Assembly: GCA_002434245.1 (NCBI GenBank)
Contig: DJJR01000043.1
Location: 1-12,267 of the forward strand
Source of the DNA: Pelosinus fermentans
GTDB taxonomy: Bacteria > Bacillota > Negativicutes > DSM-13327
Length of the DNA stretch: 12,267 bases
Direction: 5' to 3'
The notes beneath the pieces were generated by a model that was not told where the DNA came from, made no database searches, and saw only the letters and a list, made by a program, of their open reading frames with translations. Of the stretch, positions 1 to 7,204 are shown in pieces; within the stretch, counting starts at the first letter, position 1, and every line of letters begins with the position of its first letter. The translations under genes and the position numbers were made by a program.

Positions 1-26
1 AATATATTATACGAGGAGTGGACAGT

Positions 27-1325
27 ATGTCAAACACAAGAATCAAACAGGTGAAGGCTAGACAAATATATGATTCCAGAGCCAATCCTACCGTTGAAGT
101 AGACGTAATATTGGAGTCGGGAGTTATGGGAAGGGGATTAGTTCCGTCTGGTGCTTCAACAGGTAAGCATGAAGCTGTGGAGCTCAGAGACAATGATCCT
201 CAAAAATTAGGGGGAAAATCAGTATTAACGGCTGTAAAAAACGTTAATGAAATCATTGGACCGAAGCTTATCGGGTTAGATGCACTAGATCAGGCTTTCA
301 TTGATAATTTGCTCCTAGAGATTGACGGAACTCCTAACAAGGCGAAAATGGGGGCTAATGCTATATTAGGCGTATCCATGGCAACTGCATGGGCTGCTGC
401 GAATTCTCAGAATATTCCTCTTTATCGCTATTTGGGAGGTTCAAATGCCAGGACTTTGCCAGTACCCATGATCCAAATTATTGGTGGGGGCAAACATGCC
501 AATGGCTCGATTGATATACAAGATTATTTGGTTGTACCTGTAGGAGCGCAGACATTTACAGAAGGCATTGAAATGGTGATTAATGTATATCATGCAACCA
601 GAAAAGTATTTGCCGAGCAAGGAAAACCTGTATCCGTAGCTGATGAAGGCGGATTTTGGCCTACCTTTACATCGAACACAGAAGGATTGGATTTATTAGT
701 AGCTGGCATCGAAAAAGCTGGTTACAAGCCAGGAAAAGATATAGCCATTGCACTGGATATTGCTTCTAGTCACTTCTATGAAGATGGAAAATATTGCTTC
801 TCATTGGAAAATTGCAAGATGAGTGCAGAGGAATTTGCAGATATATTAGTGTCCTGGGTTGATAAGTATCCGATCATCTCCATTGAGGATGGCATGGCCG
901 AAGATGATTGGGAAGGGTGGAAAGTCCTGACCAAGAAGATGAATTCCCGGATTCAATTGGTGGGTGATGATCTTTTTGTTACCAATATTAACCGTATCAA
1001 GCGTGGCTTAGCCGAGGGAGTCGGTAATGGAGTGCTGATCAAATTGAATCAGATTGGTACATTGACCGAGACCATGCAAGCCATAGAGTTGACAAAAAAC
1101 GCCGGATACTTGCCAATTGTTTCTGCCAGATCAGGTGAGACGGAAGATGCTATTATTGTTCATTTGGCCATCGCTACAGGAGCAGGACAATTAAAAGTAG
1201 GATCAGTGGCTCGCAGTGAAAGGGGTGCCAAATGGAATGAGTGTATTCGCATTGAAGAAGAGTTAGGTGAAATGGGTATCTATCCTGGAAAAGAATTATT
1301 TGAACGGGTTATTAAACGGAGCTAA
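27..1325 (+). CDS. Divergent enolase-family protein, probable sugar-acid dehydratase rather than glycolytic enolase
   Basis: A 432-residue protein of full enolase length. The ATG at 27 is chosen over an in-frame GTG at 18 because GAGGAG (13-18) is correctly spaced for it. Enolase hallmarks are present: the SGAST loop (41-45), metal ligands D244, E287 and D314, E207 in DEGG, base K339 in LIKLNQIG, and R368/S369 and K390 of the substrate site. Two active-site positions differ from true enolases. The HRSGETED motif reads ARSGETED, so yeast H373 is A367, and yeast E168 is D166; INGG is also IGGG (152-155). In known enolases the His and Glu lie near the 3-OH leaving group of 2-phosphoglycerate. 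Metal-dependent alpha-proton abstraction is therefore likely kept, but the substrate is probably different. It sits first in a run with aldolase, carrier and garR, where an aldarate dehydratase would be expected. A weak or moonlighting enolase cannot be excluded. Family assignment is firm; the substrate is inferred. Confidence 0.9.
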   Translation: MSNTRIKQVKARQIYDSRANPTVEVDVILESGVMGRGLVPSGASTGKHEAVELRDNDPQKLGGKSVLTAVKNVNEIIGPKLIGLDALDQAFIDNLLLEIDGTPNKAKMGANAILGVSMATAWAAANSQNIPLYRYLGGSNARTLPVPMIQIIGGGKHANGSIDIQDYLVVPVGAQTFTEGIEMVINVYHATRKVFAEQGKPVSVADEGGFWPTFTSNTEGLDLLVAGIEKAGYKPGKDIAIALDIASSHFYEDGKYCFSLENCKMSAEEFADILVSWVDKYPIISIEDGMAEDDWEGWKVLTKKMNSRIQLVGDDLFVTNINRIKRGLAEGVGNGVLIKLNQIGTLTETMQAIELTKNAGYLPIVSARSGETEDAIIVHLAIATGAGQLKVGSVARSERGAKWNECIRIEEELGEMGIYPGKELFERVIKRS

Positions 1326-1357
1326 CTGCAGAAGAAATAACAATGGAGGGGTTATCT

Positions 1358-2035
1358 ATGACAAATCCCGGATTTAGGATTTATACGCAAATTAAGAGAC
1401 CATTAAAAGAACTTATCCATGCTTTTTCCAAATTCCCATCATCGAACATCGGCGATCAAATGGGTCGCATGTCTTGCACTCATCCTGATATTAGACCATG
1501 TAACAGCGCAAAGCTTCTAGGCAGTGCATTTACGGTTAAAGTACCTGCAGGAGATATTTTAATGATCCATAAGGCAATTGACTTGGCTCAGCCAGGAGAT
1601 GTCATCGTCGTCGATGGTCAGGGAAATCTTACGAAGGCAATATTAGGTGAAGTTATGACTCGTTATGCCTTAAGCAGAGGAATTGCAGGGTTTGTAATTG
1701 ATGGCTCCATTAGAGACTCTGGGGCAATTAAAGAGCTGCCTATTCCTGTGTATGCTAGGGGTGTTAGCGCAAATGGTCCTTATAAAATTGGTCCCGGGGA
1801 AATTAACATTCCTATTGTATGCGGAGGTATTGTAGTGAAACCTGGCTATATTGTAGTGGGAGATGAAGACGGTGTAGTGTTTATTAATCCCGAAGATGCC
1901 CAGGAAATATTGGTAAAGACTAAGGTCCATTACGATAGAGAAGCACAAATGTTTGAAAGGATTAAAAATGGTACACTGGATAGAAGCTGGGTAGACAACA
2001 TGTTAAGAGAAAATGGATGTGAAATAATTGATTAG
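1358..2035 (+). CDS. RraA-family protein (HMG/CHA aldolase-like, possible oxaloacetate decarboxylase)
   Basis: A 225-residue protein of RraA/4-hydroxy-4-methyl-2-oxoglutarate aldolase type. The start at 1358 follows GGAGGGG (1345-1351) with normal spacing; an in-frame ATG at 1343 overlaps that site and is less likely. Family features are the GD(Q)MGR segment near residues 32-37, the acid-X20-Arg-Asp signature (E98 to R119-D120, in DGSIRD) and the C-terminal VVGDEDGVV (166-174). R119 binds the pyruvyl group and D120 takes part in metal binding in characterised aldolases of this fold. Two residues after RD these aldolases usually carry a further Asp or Glu; here it is Ala (A123), so activity may be limited to decarboxylation or a non-classical aldol cleavage. 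It lies 32 bp after the enolase-like gene, so co-transcription is likely. RNase E regulation, the E. coli RraA role, is not suggested by this context. Confidence 0.88.
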   Translation: MTNPGFRIYTQIKRPLKELIHAFSKFPSSNIGDQMGRMSCTHPDIRPCNSAKLLGSAFTVKVPAGDILMIHKAIDLAQPGDVIVVDGQGNLTKAILGEVMTRYALSRGIAGFVIDGSIRDSGAIKELPIPVYARGVSANGPYKIGPGEINIPIVCGGIVVKPGYIVVGDEDGVVFINPEDAQEILVKTKVHYDREAQMFERIKNGTLDRSWVDNMLRENGCEIID

Positions 2036-2053
2036 ACTCAAATAGCAGTATAA

Positions 2054-2092
2054 TTACCACCATGGACTGCCTCTGGTGATTCATGGTGGTAA
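2054..2092. repeat. Intergenic hairpin with 11-bp perfect arms after the rraA-like gene
   Basis: Arms TTACCACCATG (2054-2064) and CATGGTGGTAA (2082-2092) are exact inverted repeats around a 17-nt loop, and a G-T and an A-T pair can extend the stem inward. It starts 18 bp after the RraA-family stop. No T-run follows it on either strand, so it is not a classical intrinsic terminator. It could be a weak terminator, an mRNA-stabilising 3' stem or a protein-binding palindrome in the 183-bp gap before the first MFS gene. Confidence 0.7.
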
Positions 2093-2218
2093 ATAAAAGA
2101 GCAAAATTTCCCAAGAACAGTAACCATCATGTGAAAAAATTTACTTGTAAATTAATGGAATATATGAAATGTTCGTAATAAATGGAAAATTAATATATGA
2201 AAGGGGAGGAGTTTACTT

Positions 2219-3472
2219 ATGAGTAATAAAATGGGTGGGTACCAGTGGTGGGTGGTTTTTTTACTGTGGGGTGGTTGTGTGATTCAGACGCTGGATCAGG
2301 GATCTCTTGCGGTAGCAGCTCCTTATATCATGAAGGAGCTGGACATGAGTCCGGTAATGATGGGGTTTGCACTTTCATCCTTTTGGTGGACGTATTGTGC
2401 AATGAATATTCCCCTTGGGCTGTTGGCTGATAAAATTGGTGCCAAGAAGGCTCTTGGCTGGTCTGCTTTTACTTGGTCTTTTATTACGGCATTGACAGGG
2501 TTTGCCAATAATTATATTACGTTAATTGCATTTAGACTTGGGCTTGGTGCAAGTGAAGCTGCTCTTCAGCCAATTAATTTCAAAGTAGCCAAAGAAACGT
2601 TTTCTGCTGAGCAGCGAGGAACGGCTGTGGGGTTGTTTAATTCAGGAAAACGCGTAGGGCTTGCAATTGTGCCGGTCATCGTGACCTATTTAATGAGTGC
2701 ATGGAGCTGGCGTGTAGCATTTTATATTACTGGTATTGTTAGTTTAGGCTGGGTTGCCTTATGGTTCTTTACTTTTAGGGATGTTAAATCAGATCCAGCG
2801 ACCTCCGCTGCTGCATCTGAGAAAGTGCCATGGATGGAATTGATTAAAAACCGGACTATTCTTAGCTTATTTACTTCTAAATTTTTTCAGGACTATATGT
2901 ATATTATGTTTGTCTCCTGGCTGCCAAGCTATCTGGTAATGGAACGTGGTTTTACCGTTATAAAGATGGGGTGGTATGTATCAATACCATGGATCGTTAC
3001 CTTCTGCGCTTTGCCGCTGGTTGGTATGTTGTCTGATACGTTAATCAAACGAGGAATGAGTGTAACTAAGGCACGCAAGGGAGTGATCATCGGTGGACAC
3101 CTTATTGCATCAACGATTGTGTTTGCCGTATATACTGACAGTCCGGTATTTGCTATCGTATTGATGACGATCGCAGTTGCTGCTGAATCGGCTGCAAGCA
3201 CCATGCTTTTGGTTGCGACGGCTGAAGTTGCTCCGAAGAAGGCATCCGGAGCTGTAATCGGATTTGTGAATACAGCGGGAGGGCTGGCAGGCATTGTGGC
3301 TCCAGTTATTACTGGGTTTCTATTATCCATCACAGGAAATTTCCAACAGGCTTTTCTGGTAAGCAGTATATTTATTATTATTGCAGCCCTAACCATGTGG
3401 AAAGGTGTTGGTAAGATTGAACAAATTGAGCTGGGGAAGAAAGAGATTATTGTTGGAACTAACGTAAGTTAA
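2219..3472 (+). CDS. MFS organic-anion (sugar acid) symporter, ACS family, Arg-to-Gln variant
   Basis: A 417-residue membrane carrier with about twelve hydrophobic segments, of the anion:cation symporter branch of the major facilitator superfamily (GudP/GarP/DgoT type). The start is fixed by AGGGGAGGAG (2202-2211). The segment after helix 1 reads LDQGSLAVAAP, and R106 and E113 in FRLGLGASEAALQP match the Arg/Glu pair of DgoT (R126/E133). The Asp-Arg pair of DgoT (D46-R47) is D26-Q27 here, so one substrate-carboxylate-binding Arg is missing. The two other carriers in this window keep Asp-Arg. Proton coupling through D26 and E113 looks intact, but the substrate probably differs from theirs. Lying between the RraA-like gene and an aldolase-garR pair, it should import the acid that this block degrades. 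No convincing promoter was found in the 183 bp before it. Confidence 0.9.
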   Translation: MSNKMGGYQWWVVFLLWGGCVIQTLDQGSLAVAAPYIMKELDMSPVMMGFALSSFWWTYCAMNIPLGLLADKIGAKKALGWSAFTWSFITALTGFANNYITLIAFRLGLGASEAALQPINFKVAKETFSAEQRGTAVGLFNSGKRVGLAIVPVIVTYLMSAWSWRVAFYITGIVSLGWVALWFFTFRDVKSDPATSAAASEKVPWMELIKNRTILSLFTSKFFQDYMYIMFVSWLPSYLVMERGFTVIKMGWYVSIPWIVTFCALPLVGMLSDTLIKRGMSVTKARKGVIIGGHLIASTIVFAVYTDSPVFAIVLMTIAVAAESAASTMLLVATAEVAPKKASGAVIGFVNTAGGLAGIVAPVITGFLLSITGNFQQAFLVSSIFIIIAALTMWKGVGKIEQIELGKKEIIVGTNVS

Positions 3473-3528
3473 TTTTGATCCAGAAGGATAAAACCACTAC
3501 TAAGACAATAATGAATGGAGGAATTATC

Positions 3529-4293
3529 ATGAAGAATGATTTAAAAGCAAGATTGAAAAATGGTGAACATGTATTAGGAACCATGGTAAATCTCGTTGAA
3601 AATCCTGAGATTGCCAAAATTATTAAGGTCTGCGGGTTTGATTATTTTATTATTGACTGCGAACATGGATGTTTTGACTATGGGGCAGTAGCTGGTATCC
3701 TGGCTATGGCTCGTGAGATTGGTATTTGTGGAATGGTGAGAATTCCTGAAGTTAAAAGAGAGGTCATACTAAAATATATGGAGATGGGAGCTGGCGGTCT
3801 CATGCTGCCAAATGCAGAAAGCGTAGAACAAGCAGAAGAATTGATGGAGCACTCCAAGTATCATCCATTAGGCAATCGAGGCGTATCCCTGCTAAGGCCA
3901 GCAACAGGATTTGAAAAGATTGATAATGCCGCTGCTTATATGCAGAAAACCAACCAGGAAACTGTATTAATCGTGCAGGTTGAATCGCCGAAAGCAGTGC
4001 AAAATATTGATGAAATTCTGGCTGTAGAAGGAATTGATGCTGCGTTTATTGGGCCCAATGATTTGACACAAAGTATGGGGATCTTAGGTCAGTATGAACA
4101 TCCCGATTATATAGCTGCCGTAGATCATGTAATTGCAATGGCTAAGAAAAATCAAAAATTTTCAGGTATTCAGACTATGTCGGCTCCGGGGCTGGAACCA
4201 TGGATTGCAAAAGGGATGACCTTGAACTTGTGGGGAAGTGAAGTCGTTATTATGATGAACGCTGCCAAAGAAGGCGTAGCAAAATTCAAATAA
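3529..4293 (+). CDS. HpcH/HpaI-family class II aldolase (2-dehydro-3-deoxyglucarate aldolase-like)
   Basis: A 254-residue metal-dependent pyruvate aldolase. The ATG at 3529 is preceded by GGAGG (3517-3521); the frame is open further upstream but without another ribosome site. Catalytic positions known from E. coli HpaI are present: base H46 in DCEHG, pyruvate-binding R71 in VRIP, metal ligands E152 in VQVES and D178 in GPNDL. Family members include GarL, which splits 2-keto-3-deoxyglucarate into pyruvate and tartronate semialdehyde. Because garR follows after 21 bp and reduces exactly that aldehyde, a GarL-like reaction is the best guess. Related members act on 2-keto-3-deoxy-rhamnonate or 4-hydroxy-2-oxoheptanedioate, so the precise substrate is open. 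It is about two-thirds identical to the second copy at 8188-8955, which indicates an old duplication. Confidence 0.92.
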   Translation: MKNDLKARLKNGEHVLGTMVNLVENPEIAKIIKVCGFDYFIIDCEHGCFDYGAVAGILAMAREIGICGMVRIPEVKREVILKYMEMGAGGLMLPNAESVEQAEELMEHSKYHPLGNRGVSLLRPATGFEKIDNAAAYMQKTNQETVLIVQVESPKAVQNIDEILAVEGIDAAFIGPNDLTQSMGILGQYEHPDYIAAVDHVIAMAKKNQKFSGIQTMSAPGLEPWIAKGMTLNLWGSEVVIMMNAAKEGVAKFK

Positions 4294-4314
4294 AAAAATA
4301 AGAGGTATATAGAT

Positions 4315-5199
4315 ATGAAAATAGGATTTATTGGTCTTGGTATTATGGGTAAGCCCATGTGCAAAAACTTGTTGAAAGCTGGGTATGAGCTGGTAGTATG
4401 TGACGTGTTTCAAGCTGCTGTGGATGAAATCGTTGCGGCTGGGGCAAAGGCTGCAGCAACTCCTAAGGAAATTGCTGCTCAGGTAGACATTGTGATTACA
4501 ATGCTCCCGAATTCTCCTCAAGTGAAACAAGTGGTTCTGGGAGTAAATGGTGTCATTGAGGGGGCGAAACCTGGATTGATCCTAATTGATATGAGTTCCA
4601 TTGCACCTTTGATGAGCCGGGAAGTCGCCAGTAAACTGGCCGAGTCTGGTGTTGAGATGTTAGATGCTCCTGTAAGTGGCGGTGAGCCGAAAGCGATTGA
4701 TGGCACTATGTCAGTCATGGTGGGCGGCAAGAAGGAAATATTTGAGAAGTGCCTTCCAGTAATGAAATCTATGGCGGGGGCCGTTGTATTAACTGGTGAT
4801 ATTGGAGCTGGGAATGTAACGAAATTAGCGAATCAGGTTATCGTTGCATTAAATATTGCCGCTATGTCCGAGGCATTGGTTTTGGCTGCAAAAGCAGGTG
4901 TAGAACCAGAATTGGTGTACCAAGCAATTCGCGGCGGTCTTGCTGGCAGTACAGTGCTGGATGCAAAAGCACCTTTGGTAATGGATCGGAAGTTTGACCC
5001 TGGCTTCCGCATTAATTTGCATATCAAGGATTTAACGAATGTGTTAGAAACGTCTCATGAGCTTGGTGTATCACTGCCATTAACAGCAGCTGTAATGGAA
5101 ATGATGCAAGCTCTTAAAGCAGATGACCTAGGTGATGCTGATCACGGCAGTTTAATAAAGTACTACGAAAAAATGGCTAAAATTAAAGTAAAAAGATAA
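4315..5199 (+). CDS. garR: Tartronate semialdehyde reductase (2-hydroxy-3-oxopropionate reductase)
   Basis: A 294-residue beta-hydroxyacid dehydrogenase that reduces tartronate semialdehyde to D-glycerate with NAD(P)H in the cytoplasm. Visible are the N-terminal Rossmann motif GLGIMG (7-12), the substrate-binding block DAPVSGGEPKAIDGT (117-131) and catalytic K170 in GAGNVTKLANQ. From memory, long stretches match E. coli GarR almost residue for residue, including much of the segment around YQAIRGGLAGS. D30 closes the second strand, which commonly favours NAD(H); E. coli GarR has Arg at the next position and this protein has Val. A site AGAGG (4300-4304) precedes the start. It follows the aldolase by 21 bp and is closed by a strong terminator, so it is the last gene of block 1. 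This is the most secure functional call in the window and fixes the expected aldolase product. No glycerate kinase is present in the window. Confidence 0.96.
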   Translation: MKIGFIGLGIMGKPMCKNLLKAGYELVVCDVFQAAVDEIVAAGAKAAATPKEIAAQVDIVITMLPNSPQVKQVVLGVNGVIEGAKPGLILIDMSSIAPLMSREVASKLAESGVEMLDAPVSGGEPKAIDGTMSVMVGGKKEIFEKCLPVMKSMAGAVVLTGDIGAGNVTKLANQVIVALNIAAMSEALVLAAKAGVEPELVYQAIRGGLAGSTVLDAKAPLVMDRKFDPGFRINLHIKDLTNVLETSHELGVSLPLTAAVMEMMQALKADDLGDADHGSLIKYYEKMAKIKVKR

Positions 5200-5235
5200 A
5201 ATCAGTGAATGTTGTAATTTGGTAAGATGTTGATT

Positions 5236-5277
5236 ATAGAAAAGATCTCTTGTCTTTGGATAAGAGATCTTTTCTAT
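5236..5277 (+). terminator. Intrinsic terminator after garR
   Basis: A 16-bp perfect stem (5236-5251 with 5262-5277) including AGAAAAGATCTCTT and its exact complement, with a 10-nt loop and a T-rich tail. The stem carries A-rich and T-rich flanks on both sides, so it could also act on the other strand. It closes block 1 and separates it from the promoter at 5340. Confidence 0.9.
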
Positions 5278-5339
5278 TTATATGTGATATCCCAGATTGT
5301 ATATAAAATAAAGTTGAGATCAAAATATTCAGAATAATA

Positions 5340-5367
5340 TTGACATGTTGAAATATTGTGATAAAAT
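5340..5367 (+). promoter_or_regulatory. Sigma-A promoter of the second MFS gene
   Basis: TTGACA (5340-5345), a 16-bp spacer ending in TGA (extended -10), then TAAAAT (5362-5367). It lies in the 403-bp gap between garR and the MFS gene at 5603. The 50 bases 5323-5372 match 7998-8047 at 47 positions, so this promoter is a copy of the one before the second aldolase. Transcription should begin near 5374, giving a leader of about 230 nt. Confidence 0.85.
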
Positions 5368-5386
5368 AAAAATCGAACTACTGATG

Positions 5387-5407
5387 TTTGATATATCAGA
5401 TATCAAA
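5387..5407. promoter_or_regulatory. Operator TGATAT-N5-ATATCA, probable GntR-family binding site (copy 1)
   Basis: The core TGATATATCAGATATCA (5389-5405) is flanked by TT and AA, giving 8-bp inverted arms around 5 nt. It starts 21 bp after the -10 box, so a bound protein would block the start of transcription. The same 17-bp core is found at 8057-8073, and a close form at 7159-7175. Binding by the GntR regulator encoded at 7205 is inferred from co-location and from the site before its own gene. Confidence 0.8.
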
Positions 5408-5514
5408 TTATGATTTAAACTGATTAAAAATGTATCTACCTATCATCCTTTTCCTGCCTGCTGCTAGATCTGGTTGTTTTCTGAAAGGACATTGTGGGTA
5501 ATTAGGAGGTGAAT

Positions 5515-5583
5515 TTGCATCAAGTTCAAATTATCATGTTACATAATAAAAAAGGTAATGGATTAATCAAGGTAAGAGTATGA
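5515..5583 (+). CDS. Possible 22-codon leader peptide upstream of the second MFS gene
   Basis: AGGAGGTGA (5504-5512) is a perfect complement to the 16S 3' end and lies just before TTG at 5515, which opens a 22-codon frame ending in TGA at 5581-5583, only 19 nt before the MFS ATG. The peptide would be short and basic near its end (HNKKGNGLIKVRV), with no membrane segment and no run of one regulatory residue. It may couple translation into the carrier gene, or the site may be a leftover. Without homologues this is only a candidate. Confidence 0.3.
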   Translation: MHQVQIIMLHNKKGNGLIKVRV

Positions 5584-5602
5584 AAAACAAGGAGGAGCAA
5601 GT

Positions 5603-6976
5603 ATGTCACAATCCTTAGAAACAACTGAAAAAGTTATGGCATCCATAGAAAAAAGAACAAATTATCGCTGGGTGGTAATGGCATTAATTTTTATTATATG
5701 GGCTATTGCCTGCGCTGATCGTGCGAACTTAGGGATCGCTTTGCCATTTATGAAGAAAGAATATAATATTTCCAATACGGAAGCCGGAGCTATTATTAGT
5801 TTATTTTCCTTTGCTTATGGTGTCGTTCAAATTCCCATGGGACTTATTTATAAAAGGTTAAGTAATAAGATAACGGGAAGACTTTTTCCCATGTTCATGA
5901 TATTTACTTCCCTATTTACGGGCTTGATGGGAACAACTTCTTCTGTATTTTTGTTGAAGCTTTTCCGTGTAGGTTTAGGCGTTTCAGAAGGACCTCTGGG
6001 AATCGGCTGCACCAATATTATTAATCGTTGGTTTCCCGCTAAAGAAAAGGGGACTGCTACAGGACTTTGGATTGCAGCATCCAAGCTAGGCCCGCTAATT
6101 GTGCCGCCATTGTGTGTGGTTATTATTGAATTGTGGGGCTGGAGGGAAATATTCTACGTATTTGCAATTCCAGGAATCTTATTCTCCGTTCTCTGGATGA
6201 TCCTAGTGACAAACTCACCAGAAGATAATAAATTCTGCTCTGGGGCTGAATGCAATTATATTCGTAGTGAAGAAGGTTCTATGTTTAAGCAGGAAGAGGT
6301 CAAGACGGCTAAGAGATCTTATAATTTAGGGTGGCTGGATACACTAAATCGGACTAAAAAGGTTGTGGAGCTAGAAACCATTCGCCAGGTTTTCTTTTCC
6401 TGGAATGTTCTTGGGGTTGCTATTGGCTATGGTTGTATGATTGGAATTAGCAATATATTTATGTCATGGATACCCACTTACCTGATGACTGTAAAGGGAT
6501 TTGCATCTATTAAAATGGGTTTTTTGGCATCAGCTCCCTTTATGGGGTCTGTATTAGGAAATCTATTAGGTGGCTTTATTTCAGATCGTCTCCTTGATAA
6601 ACGACGCAAACCAATGATGATGCTTGGTGCCTTTGGGACAATTATGATGATGATTGCTTTAATCTATGCTCCTAATAATGCATTCTATTTAGGTTTTACC
6701 TTACTCATGGCTGGTTTGATGGTCGGTATCGGTTTTGCAGGGTATTCGGTTTACCCTATGGGGCTGGCAAGTAAGGCAACCTATCCAGTTGCTTTTGGTA
6801 TTGTAAATAGTGTTGGACAAATAGGTGGCGCATGTGCTCCTTTATTTGTTGGAATGCTGTTAGATGCTTATAGCTGGAATAGTGTCTTTCTTTATATGGC
6901 TGGTAGCGGCGTTTTATGTTTGACTGCTCTTGCCACCATAGATGAGCCTCGGGTAGAGGCAGAAAAGGCTGCATAA
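5603..6976 (+). CDS. MFS organic-anion (sugar acid) symporter, ACS family (copy 2)
   Basis: A 457-residue carrier with about twelve membrane helices, related to GudP/GarP/DgoT-type importers of sugar acids. The start at 5603 is set by GGAGGAGC (5591-5598). DgoT functional residues are all matched: D39-R40 in ACADRANLG, R122 and E129 in FRVGLGVSEGPLG. A hydrophilic central loop (about 205-250) contains CSGAEC and separates the two six-helix halves; the tail after the last helix is charged. It is roughly 85% identical to the carrier at 9943-11319 and clearly different from the one at 2219. It stands alone behind its own promoter and operator and is followed by a large palindrome, so it is expressed as a single gene under the same regulator as block 4. 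Import of a sugar acid by proton symport is the likely job; the exact acid cannot be told from sequence. Confidence 0.92.
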   Translation: MSQSLETTEKVMASIEKRTNYRWVVMALIFIIWAIACADRANLGIALPFMKKEYNISNTEAGAIISLFSFAYGVVQIPMGLIYKRLSNKITGRLFPMFMIFTSLFTGLMGTTSSVFLLKLFRVGLGVSEGPLGIGCTNIINRWFPAKEKGTATGLWIAASKLGPLIVPPLCVVIIELWGWREIFYVFAIPGILFSVLWMILVTNSPEDNKFCSGAECNYIRSEEGSMFKQEEVKTAKRSYNLGWLDTLNRTKKVVELETIRQVFFSWNVLGVAIGYGCMIGISNIFMSWIPTYLMTVKGFASIKMGFLASAPFMGSVLGNLLGGFISDRLLDKRRKPMMMLGAFGTIMMMIALIYAPNNAFYLGFTLLMAGLMVGIGFAGYSVYPMGLASKATYPVAFGIVNSVGQIGGACAPLFVGMLLDAYSWNSVFLYMAGSGVLCLTALATIDEPRVEAEKAA

Positions 6977-6994
6977 AAATCATCGTAAAGACAA

Positions 6995-7041
6995 GTAAAT
7001 GAGGTGATATCTATGAATTTCATAGATATCACCTCATTTAC
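6995..7041. repeat. 47-bp perfect palindrome between the second MFS gene and gntR
   Basis: Two 23-bp arms (6995-7017 and 7019-7041) are exact complements around a single central base; as RNA it would fold into a very long hairpin. The tail after it (AACTAATAAC) lacks a T-run, so it is a poor intrinsic terminator by the usual rule, although its position 18 bp after the MFS stop suits transcript ending or 3' protection. Each arm carries TGATATCT, the same eight bases that begin the GntR operator read on the opposite strand, with the half-sites 15 nt apart instead of 5. Confidence 0.85.
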
Positions 7042-7122
7042 AACTAATAACATCACACCTTCTGAAATCAGACTTTTTATTTATTAAGATATACTATTTA
7101 CTTCATTATATATAGCTCCTAA

Positions 7123-7151
7123 TTGGATCTATTGAAATTTTATGATAAAAT
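7123..7151 (+). promoter_or_regulatory. Promoter of the gntR gene
   Basis: TTGGAT (7123-7128), a 17-bp spacer and an extended -10 TGATAAAAT (TAAAAT at 7146-7151). The weak -35 box is offset by the TG extension. The -10 region is the same as in the two other promoters of this regulon. Transcription should begin at about 7158, directly at the operator that follows. Confidence 0.7.
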
Positions 7152-7158
7152 AGATTGA

Positions 7159-7175
7159 TGATATATAAAATATCA
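7159..7175. promoter_or_regulatory. Operator TGATAT-N5-ATATCA before gntR (copy 2)
   Basis: TGATATATAAAATATCA has the same 6-bp arms and 5-nt spacing as the sites at 5389 and 8057 and differs from them only in three central bases. It begins 7 bp after the -10 box, over the predicted transcription start, and ends 29 bp before the regulator's start codon. This placement supports negative autoregulation by the GntR protein. Confidence 0.75.
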
Positions 7176-7204
7176 ATAGATTATAGGAAGGATGACACTC
7201 ATAT

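Noticed and set aside
2145..2196. Possible promoter before the first MFS gene (TTGTAA, TAATAT)
   Set aside because: The boxes do not pair at 16-18 bp spacing, and the AT-rich sequence gives many weak matches.
2972..2989. Inverted repeat TGGTAT-N6-ATACCA resembling a GntR-type site
   Set aside because: It lies in the middle of the first carrier's coding sequence, away from any promoter, and does not match the TGATAT-N5-ATATCA motif; chance is likely.
2929..3396. Long open frame on the minus strand opposite the first MFS gene (155 codons)
   Set aside because: It lies wholly inside a well-supported carrier gene, has no matching ribosome site and its translation shows no recognisable domain; it is a codon-bias shadow.
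5284..5291. Single half-site TGATATC upstream of the second MFS promoter
   Set aside because: No partner half-site at the right spacing; one half-site is expected by chance in such AT-rich DNA.
7061..7084. Small hairpin TCTGAAATCAGA followed by a T-rich stretch as terminator of the second MFS gene
   Set aside because: The stem is only four to five pairs with a tiny loop and would be unstable compared with the adjacent 23-bp palindrome.
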